A DNA stretch of 10,912 nucleotides from Burkholderiales bacterium (GTDB lineage: Bacteria > Pseudomonadota > Gammaproteobacteria > Burkholderiales > Burkholderiaceae_C): NCBI GenBank assembly GCA_947450745.1, contig CANFYD010000079.1, forward strand, positions 1 to 10,912, in the 5' to 3' direction. How positions within the stretch are numbered: the stretch's first letter is position 1; each line of letters starts with the position of its first letter. Positions 6,616 to 10,912 of this stretch are shown here, piece by piece. The notes below the pieces were generated by a model. The model was not told the DNA's origin. It saw nothing but the letters and a program-made list of their open reading frames with translations, and ran no database searches. Both the position numbers and the translations under genes were made by a program.

Positions 6616-8214
6616 TCAGGCAGAGCGGCTTTCAAGCCAGGCGGTCGACAGCGCTTTGCGGTCGATCTTGCCATTCGGGTTGCGGGGCAGCGGCCCGGCT
6701 TGAACGTCGATGCCGGCCGGCACCATGTAAGCGGGCATCAGCCGGCGGCATTGTGCTTGCAGGGCAGGCAAGTCCAGCGTGCTTGCCCCGACCGGCGCGG
6801 TAGCAATGACCTGAATCGACTGCCCCAACGTGGCGTGCTCCACGCCAAAAGCCACACATTCGCCGACCAACTGCGTGCTGTACAAGATTTCTTCCACCTC
6901 GGTCGGGCTGACCCGGTAGCCCGAAGTTTTCATCATCTCGTCGCGTCGTCCGATGAAGTAGAAGTAGCCCTCGGCGTCGCGGCGTACCGTGTCGCCAGAA
7001 AATACCGCGTATTCGGGCAGTTGCAAGCCGGCCTCGCGCCCTGCCGAGCCGGCTGGCAGCAGCTTGTAGCGCTCGGCGGTTTTCTCGGCGTCGTTCCAAT
7101 AGCCCAAGCCCACCAACGCGCCGCGATGAACCAGCTCACCCGGCTCGTCCGCCTCGCAAGCGCTGCCGTCCTCGCGCAGCACCAGAATCTCAGCGTTCGG
7201 AATGGCCTTGCCGATCGAATCGGGGCGCCGGTCCACCTCCGCCGGCGGCAAATAAGTCGACCGGAACGCTTCGGTCAGGCCGTACATCAAGAACGGTTTG
7301 GCGCCAGGCACACGCCGGCGCAACAGATCGAGCGTGTCGCGCGGCATCCGTCCCCCGGTGTTGGCGAAATAGCGCAGGTGCTGGTTGATGGCGGCTGGCC
7401 ATTCCAATTGCGCCAGCTGAATGTAGAGCGGCGGCACGGCAGTCACCCCGGTCACGCCCTCTCGCTCCATCGCCTTCAAGACGTCGCGCGGCATCAGGTA
7501 GTTCAACAAAACCACTCGAGCGCCGCTATGGAAGGCGGTCGTCAACTGACTGAAACCGGCATCAAAAGACAAAGGCAAGGCAGCCAACAAGACATCGCGC
7601 TCGTCATTTTGTAGGTAGGACGCCACACTTTTGGCGCCCGCCACCATATTGCGATGCGACAGCACCACCCCCTTTGGTGCGCCGGTGCTGCCAGAGGTGT
7701 ACAAAATCGCCGCCATGTCGGTATCGATCACACGGTGGCCGGCACGAGGCGACGCAGCCAGCACGGCAGGCCATCGATGCAGCTCCAGGCCCGGGATCGG
7801 CGTGGCCGGCGCGTCTCCCGTCAGCACCACGTGACGCAAACCTGGGCATGCCGCCAGCTGTGGGCTCAGCACGGCATAACGTTCCGGCGAAGTGACCAGC
7901 ACCCGCACCGTGCAATCTCGCATGATGAAGGCCACTTGATCGGCCTTCAGCAGCGGATTCAAGGGCACGAACACAGCGCCAGCAGCAGGAGCGCCAAAAC
8001 TCGCAATCACCGTCTCAAAGCGCTTTTCCAGGTAAATCGCCACCCGCTCGCCGCGCGCTGCACCGAGGGCAAGCAAGCCACTGGCAAAACCCGCCACCGC
8101 GCTGTCGAGCTCACCGTAGCTGAGACTGATCGGCCCATCACTGAGCGCCAGCGCCTGTGGAAACCGTCTGGCCGTGCGGCAAATCATCTCGTTCAGCAAG
8201 GTCGACTCGGGCAT
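6616..8214 (-). CDS. AMP-forming acyl-CoA ligase, exosortase A system-associated
   Basis: This 532-residue member of the ANL superfamily adenylates a carboxylic or amino acid with ATP and transfers it to a thiol, either CoA or a carrier protein. Numbered from the ATG at 8214, motifs are the A3 loop YTSGSTGAPKG (172-182), A5 YGLTE (311-315), A7 SGD (406-408), the A8 hinge GRRDEMMKTSGYRVSP (422-437) and A10 NGKIDRKAL (514-522, catalytic Lys516). It agrees with the subfamily I know as TIGR03098. A longer frame from 8355 adds 47 residues that do not resemble the family and would cover the divergent promoter region, so 8214 is chosen. It is the first gene of the leftward unit with the decarboxylase. 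The acyl carrier protein encoded divergently is the obvious candidate acceptor. Confidence 0.93.
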   Translation of the reverse strand: MPESTLLNEMICRTARRFPQALALSDGPISLSYGELDSAVAGFASGLLALGAARGERVAIYLEKRFETVIASFGAPAAGAVFVPLNPLLKADQVAFIMRDCTVRVLVTSPERYAVLSPQLAACPGLRHVVLTGDAPATPIPGLELHRWPAVLAASPRAGHRVIDTDMAAILYTSGSTGAPKGVVLSHRNMVAGAKSVASYLQNDERDVLLAALPLSFDAGFSQLTTAFHSGARVVLLNYLMPRDVLKAMEREGVTGVTAVPPLYIQLAQLEWPAAINQHLRYFANTGGRMPRDTLDLLRRRVPGAKPFLMYGLTEAFRSTYLPPAEVDRRPDSIGKAIPNAEILVLREDGSACEADEPGELVHRGALVGLGYWNDAEKTAERYKLLPAGSAGREAGLQLPEYAVFSGDTVRRDAEGYFYFIGRRDEMMKTSGYRVSPTEVEEILYSTQLVGECVAFGVEHATLGQSIQVIATAPVGASTLDLPALQAQCRRLMPAYMVPAGIDVQAGPLPRNPNGKIDRKALSTAWLESRSA

Positions 8215-8471
8215 GCTTTTGTCGCGTTCAAATTCAGCACGAGGCCGGAAAAAAAAGTATCGCACAGCGCTGTCACCGAGCGCAGACGCAGCCCAAGCAA
8301 AGTGTGAAAGCGTAACCACCGATTCACGGGGGTATGTGCCAGCGCAAACAGTCATTTGCAGCGGCTAAGATTCGGCAAATCTTGTGCCTCGGCAGTTGAA
8401 CGGTTCGGGGCGCGGCAAACTTGATGGCTGAGGTGTCATTCGACTCACGCCCGACACTGGAACACCGAGTC
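8215..8471. promoter_or_regulatory. Divergent intergenic region between ligase and acyl carrier protein genes
   Basis: These roughly 257 bases must carry the start signals of both arms of the block. Visible structure includes a perfect 10-base palindrome ACAGCGCTGT at 8264-8273, an A8 run at 8249-8256 (T8 in the ligase leader), and an inverted repeat AAGATT-N5-AATCTT at 8367-8383 that overlaps a weak TAAGAT -10-like box (8366-8371) pointing toward the carrier protein gene. No convincing sigma-54 (GG-N10-GC with full consensus) or strong sigma-70 pair was found by eye. Confidence 0.6.
8367..8383. promoter_or_regulatory. Inverted repeat, possible operator
   Basis: AAGATT at 8367-8372 and AATCTT at 8378-8383 are perfect inverted repeats with a five-base spacer. 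It lies about 40 to 90 bases before the possible starts of the acyl carrier protein, in the divergent region, where a regulator could act on both arms. No regulator can be named. Confidence 0.35.
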
Positions 8472-8726
8472 ATGATGGACACACAAAAGCAAGTACTGAG
8501 AATTCTGGACGAAGTGCTGAGCTTGAACGGCCGCAGCAGCGCGTTTGACCGCAGCACCCAACTGCTCGGTGCCATCCCGGAGCTGGACTCCATGGCCGTA
8601 GTCAGCCTGATCACCAGCCTGGAAGACCAACTCGGCGTGATGGTGGATGACGACGAAATCGACGGCGAAACCTTCGCCACCGTCGGCTCGCTGACCGACT
8701 TTGTGTCCGCCAAGTTAGGCGGCTGA
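8472..8726 (+). CDS. Acyl carrier protein, exosortase A cluster type
   Basis: This is a small acidic carrier protein of 84 residues from the ATG at 8472. The phosphopantetheine attachment serine is in ELDSMAVV (Ser40), followed by an acidic helix III region (DDDEIDGETFATVGSLTDFV). The LLGAIPELDSM pattern is typical of carrier proteins beside exosortase A ligases. Three starts are possible: TTG 8421/ATG 8424, which adds 16 to 17 residues with no family resemblance, and the paired ATGs at 8472 and 8475. I prefer 8472 because the helix I sequence TQKQVLRILDEVL begins just after it, but the ribosome binding site is poor for all. It should be modified by a phosphopantetheinyl transferase encoded elsewhere and probably receives the acyl or aminoacyl group made by the divergent ligase. 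Confidence 0.9.
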   Translation: MMDTQKQVLRILDEVLSLNGRSSAFDRSTQLLGAIPELDSMAVVSLITSLEDQLGVMVDDDEIDGETFATVGSLTDFVSAKLGG

Positions 8727-8815
8727 GCGGAGCGCCTCTGCAAAGCCCCAGCCCCAGCCGCACCAAAGCAGTTCGCCGCATTTTCTTTCCGCTTGCTCCA
8801 GTACCGGAACCTCAC
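8727..8815 (+). other. Spacer between acyl carrier protein and kdsA
   Basis: Eighty-nine bases with no clear terminator or promoter. The lack of a terminator is compatible with read-through from the carrier protein gene into kdsA. Confidence 0.4.
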
Positions 8816-9658
8816 GTGATTCCCATCGGCAACAAAATTCAAGTCTCGAACACGGGCCCGTTTGTCCTGTTTGGCGGCATCAACGTCCTGGAATCGAAGG
8901 ACTTGGCCTTGCGCACCTGCGCCGAATACGTCCGGGTCACCCAGAAGCTGTCCATCCCCTACGTGTTCAAGGCCAGTTTTGACAAGGCCAACCGCTCGTC
9001 CATACATTCTTATCGAGGGCCAGGCTTGGATGAAGGCCTGCGGATTTTCGAAGCGGTGAAGGCGGAATTCGATGTCCCCCTGATCACCGACGTCCATGAG
9101 CCGTGGCAAGCACAACAGGTCGCCGAGGTTGTCGACGTCTTGCAGTTGCCTGCATTTTTGGCCAGGCAAACCGATTTGGTCGTGGCGTTGGCCAAGACCG
9201 GCCGCGTCATCAACATCAAGAAGCCGCAGTTCTTGAGCCCGCCACAAGTCCTCAATATCGTCGAGAAGTTCAAAGAGGCGGGCAACGACCAGCTGATTCT
9301 TTGCGACCGAGGCACCTGTTTCGGCTACGACAATCTGGTCGTCGACATGCTGGGCTTTGGCGTGATGAAGCGCGTCTGCAACAACCTGCCTATCATTTTC
9401 GACGTCACGCACGCACTGCAGCAACGCGACCCCAGCGGCGCAGCCTCGGGAGGGCGCCGCCAGCAAGTGGCTGAACTGGCCAGATCCGGCTTGGCTGTAG
9501 GCCTGGCGGGCGTGTTTCTCGAAGCGCACCCCGACCCAGACGCCGCCAAATGCGATGGGCCGAGCGCCCTTCCGCTGGATCAGTTGGAGCCCTTCCTCGC
9601 GCAGCTGAAGGCTTTGGATGATCTGGTGAAGTCGTTTGCCCCGCTGCATATCCGCTGA
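8816..9658 (+). CDS. kdsA: 3-deoxy-8-phosphooctulonate (Kdo-8-phosphate) synthase
   Basis: KdsA condenses phosphoenolpyruvate with arabinose 5-phosphate to give Kdo-8-phosphate, the committed step to Kdo for lipopolysaccharide core and some capsules; it is cytoplasmic. The 280-residue product is full length and keeps the family blocks: FVLFGGINVLES (17-27), FKASFDKANRSS (51-62), the LPAFLARQTDLV segment (111-122), NIKKPQFLSP (133-142), CDRGT (163-167), FDVTHALQ (195-202) and the C-terminal HPDPDAAKCDGPSALPL (238-254). Asn23 in GINVLES, where metal-dependent forms have Cys, puts it in the non-metal class like the E. coli enzyme. The start is GTG at 8816, the first start in the frame and consistent with E. 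coli length. It ends four bases before hydrolase 2, suggesting co-transcription. In related bacteria I know kdsA between pyrG and eno, so this may be a second copy. Confidence 0.95.
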   Translation: MIPIGNKIQVSNTGPFVLFGGINVLESKDLALRTCAEYVRVTQKLSIPYVFKASFDKANRSSIHSYRGPGLDEGLRIFEAVKAEFDVPLITDVHEPWQAQQVAEVVDVLQLPAFLARQTDLVVALAKTGRVINIKKPQFLSPPQVLNIVEKFKEAGNDQLILCDRGTCFGYDNLVVDMLGFGVMKRVCNNLPIIFDVTHALQQRDPSGAASGGRRQQVAELARSGLAVGLAGVFLEAHPDPDAAKCDGPSALPLDQLEPFLAQLKALDDLVKSFAPLHIR

Positions 9659-9662
9659 ACTC

Positions 9663-10514
9663 ATGACGCAGTCGCAACCCTTTTTTCTCGCCCGCGGCGG
9701 AGACCAGGGCCAGCGCTTTTGCATTTATCACCCGCCTCAGGGCGAATGCTGCGGTCGCGTCTTGCACATTCACCCTTTCGCTGAAGAGATGAACAAGTCG
9801 CGTCGCATGGCGGCCCTGCAGTCACGGGCACTGGCGCAAGCCGGTTTCGCTGTCTTACAGATCGATCTGCTCGGCTGCGGCGACAGCAGTGGCGACTTTG
9901 GCGATGCCGGCTGGCAGGAATGGCTGGATGACCTGGATGCAGGCGCAGATTGGCTGACCACGAACGCGAACGTCAGCGCCGGCGCTACGGCAACTGCCTC
10001 CAACCCGCTGTGGCTGTGGGGCCACCGCGTCGGCTGCCTGCTGGCCGTCGAATTGGCACAGCGACGCGCTGCCGCTTGCAATTTCCTGTTCTGGCAACCG
10101 CCTGCATCCGGCAAGCTGCTGCTGCAACAGTTTCTGCGGCTCAAAGTCGCCGGTGACATGTTGGGCGGCAAAGCGGTCGGAACTATGGCTGCCCTCAAAC
10201 AGCAATTACTATCAGGCGAGACCGTCGAGGTTGCCGGCTATGCGCTTTCGCCCGCTCTGGCCAACGGGCTGGAACAAGCGACTTTGGAGCCGCCCAGGAG
10301 CACCGCGCAAACCGTTTGGCTAGAGCTGTCTGCCCAGCCCGCTGCAGCCGTTTCACCGGTGACCAGCGCCCTGGCTCAACAATGGGCGGCCGCCGGAGCA
10401 GTAGTCAACGTGCAGCAAATCCAGGGCCCGCGTTTCTGGCAGACCAGCGAAATCGAAGATGCACCGGCGCTGTTGCTGGCCACCTTGAATGGCCTGAGGG
10501 CAGCCAGCGCATGA
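9663..10514 (+). CDS. Alpha/beta-hydrolase-fold protein, exosortase A system-associated hydrolase 2
   Basis: This 283-residue protein matches the family I know as TIGR03101. Recognisable blocks, numbered from ATG 9663, are HIHPFAEEMNKSRRM (35-49), VLQIDLLGCGDSSGDF (64-79) with W84 QEW W87, and LWLWGHRVG (116-124). The usual nucleophile elbow GxSxG reads GHRVG, with Arg122 where serine would be, so classical serine-hydrolase chemistry is doubtful. Residues 99-113 are an Ala/Thr-rich variable stretch. The start ATG 9663 lies four bases after the kdsA stop; an upstream in-frame start at 9636 would overlap kdsA and is not favoured. The stop overlaps the next start as ATGA, indicating translational coupling to hydrolase 1. 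The substrate is unknown. Confidence 0.9.
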   Translation: MTQSQPFFLARGGDQGQRFCIYHPPQGECCGRVLHIHPFAEEMNKSRRMAALQSRALAQAGFAVLQIDLLGCGDSSGDFGDAGWQEWLDDLDAGADWLTTNANVSAGATATASNPLWLWGHRVGCLLAVELAQRRAAACNFLFWQPPASGKLLLQQFLRLKVAGDMLGGKAVGTMAALKQQLLSGETVEVAGYALSPALANGLEQATLEPPRSTAQTVWLELSAQPAAAVSPVTSALAQQWAAAGAVVNVQQIQGPRFWQTSEIEDAPALLLATLNGLRAASA

Positions 10515-10912
10515 GCCCGCCAGCTTTCACCGACCAGATCTTGCACATCAGCTGTGAAGGTCAATCGATGCTGGGCATCCTGTCGATGCCACAACAGCCT
10601 GAGAAAACTGCTGTGCTCGTCATCGTCGGCGGCCCGCAATACCGCGTTGGTAGCCACCGGCAGTTCGTCCAAATGGCCCGCCACTTGGCCAGCAAGGGAT
10701 TTGCCGTGCTTAGGTTCGACTACCGAGGCATGGGCGACAGCAGCGGCGAGCCACGGAATTTCGAGTCGATCGATGCCGATGTCGGCGCCGCTGTGGATGC
10801 CTTGCTTGAACAGGGCCACGGTGCCATCGACGGCGTCGTGCTGTGGGGCTTGTGTGACGGCGCTTCAGCCTCCCTGATGTATCTCCACGCCACCAACGAC
10901 CCGCGCATCAAA
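10511..10912 (+). CDS. Alpha/beta hydrolase, exosortase A system-associated hydrolase 1 (3' end outside window)
   Basis: The first 134 codons of a second alpha/beta hydrolase, matching the family I know as TIGR03100, run off the right end. Visible blocks are VGGPQYRVGSHRQF (39-52), where GGPQ probably shapes the oxyanion hole, VLRFDYRGMGDSSGE (66-80), and the nucleophile elbow LWGLCDGASA (111-120). The elbow is GxCxG, so Cys115 replaces serine as likely nucleophile. The ATG at 10511 overlaps the stop of hydrolase 2 (ATGA), and translation from it gives family sequence throughout, with no frameshift. Histidine and acid of the triad should lie past the window end. Confidence 0.9.
   Translation, partial: MSPPAFTDQILHISCEGQSMLGILSMPQQPEKTAVLVIVGGPQYRVGSHRQFVQMARHLASKGFAVLRFDYRGMGDSSGEPRNFESIDADVGAAVDALLEQGHGAIDGVVLWGLCDGASASLMYLHATNDPRIK

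Noticed and set aside
5583..6803. A 406-codon + strand frame opposite the PLP decarboxylase
   Set aside because: The sequence is rich in Arg, Gln and His with no motifs and lies wholly opposite conserved coding sequence; it is a shadow frame.
6562..7614. A 350-codon + strand frame opposite the acyl-CoA ligase
   Set aside because: No recognisable domain and antisense to a complete ANL-family gene.
8280..8345. A sigma-54 promoter for the ligase on the minus strand (GG/GC spacing near TGGCAC)
   Set aside because: TGGCAC occurs near 8335-8340 on the minus strand, but the -12 GC element is absent at the right spacing; another GG-N10-GC match has poor flanking consensus.
8215..8355. N-terminal extension of the acyl-CoA ligase from 8355
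   Set aside because: The added 47 residues do not resemble the family and would fill the divergent promoter region; ATG 8214 gives a normal length.
8324..9724. A 466-codon open frame on the minus strand across the acyl carrier protein and kdsA
   Set aside because: It is antisense to two well-recognised genes, has no family resemblance, and is explained by high GC at third codon positions removing stops.

Overview
The window looks like a high-GC betaproteobacterial chromosome, most likely Burkholderiales (Comamonadaceae or the Leptothrix/Rubrivivax group). This is inferred from G+C-rich codon use, the protein families present, and half of an exosortase A (PEP-CTERM) associated gene cluster. 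There are no tRNAs, rRNAs, insertion sequences, CRISPR arrays or obvious foreign DNA, and no gene-free stretch longer than about 260 bases.

Left part (1-5322, all + strand) holds housekeeping or accessory genes. They are a very large MalT/LAL-type LuxR regulator whose true start lies just outside the window, a small DUF2306 membrane protein, a MipA/OmpV-family outer-membrane protein preceded by a 10-base poly-C tract, and a CPBP-family intramembrane protease. The intergenic stretches contain a G/C-rich low-complexity run, a weak terminator-like hairpin and two short inverted repeats.

Right part (5319-10912) is an exosortase A-associated block arranged around a divergent intergenic region (8215-8471). 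Leftward run an AMP-forming acyl-CoA ligase and a fold-type III PLP-dependent decarboxylase; the decarboxylase ends tail to tail with the protease, their stop codons sharing the tetramer CTAG. Rightward run an acyl carrier protein, a Kdo-8-phosphate synthase (kdsA), and the two alpha/beta-hydrolase-fold proteins known as exosortase A system-associated hydrolases 2 and 1. The last is cut by the window end. kdsA-hydrolase 2-hydrolase 1 are packed with a 4-base gap and an ATGA stop/start overlap, so they are probably one transcription unit.

Together ligase, carrier protein, decarboxylase and hydrolases look like a small pathway that activates an acid or amino acid, carries it on a phosphopantetheine arm and modifies it. 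Its product is not known to me. In such genomes the block accompanies exopolysaccharide and exosortase genes, which probably lie to the right of the window. The unusual point is kdsA, normally a lipopolysaccharide gene elsewhere in the chromosome, embedded between the carrier protein and the hydrolases.
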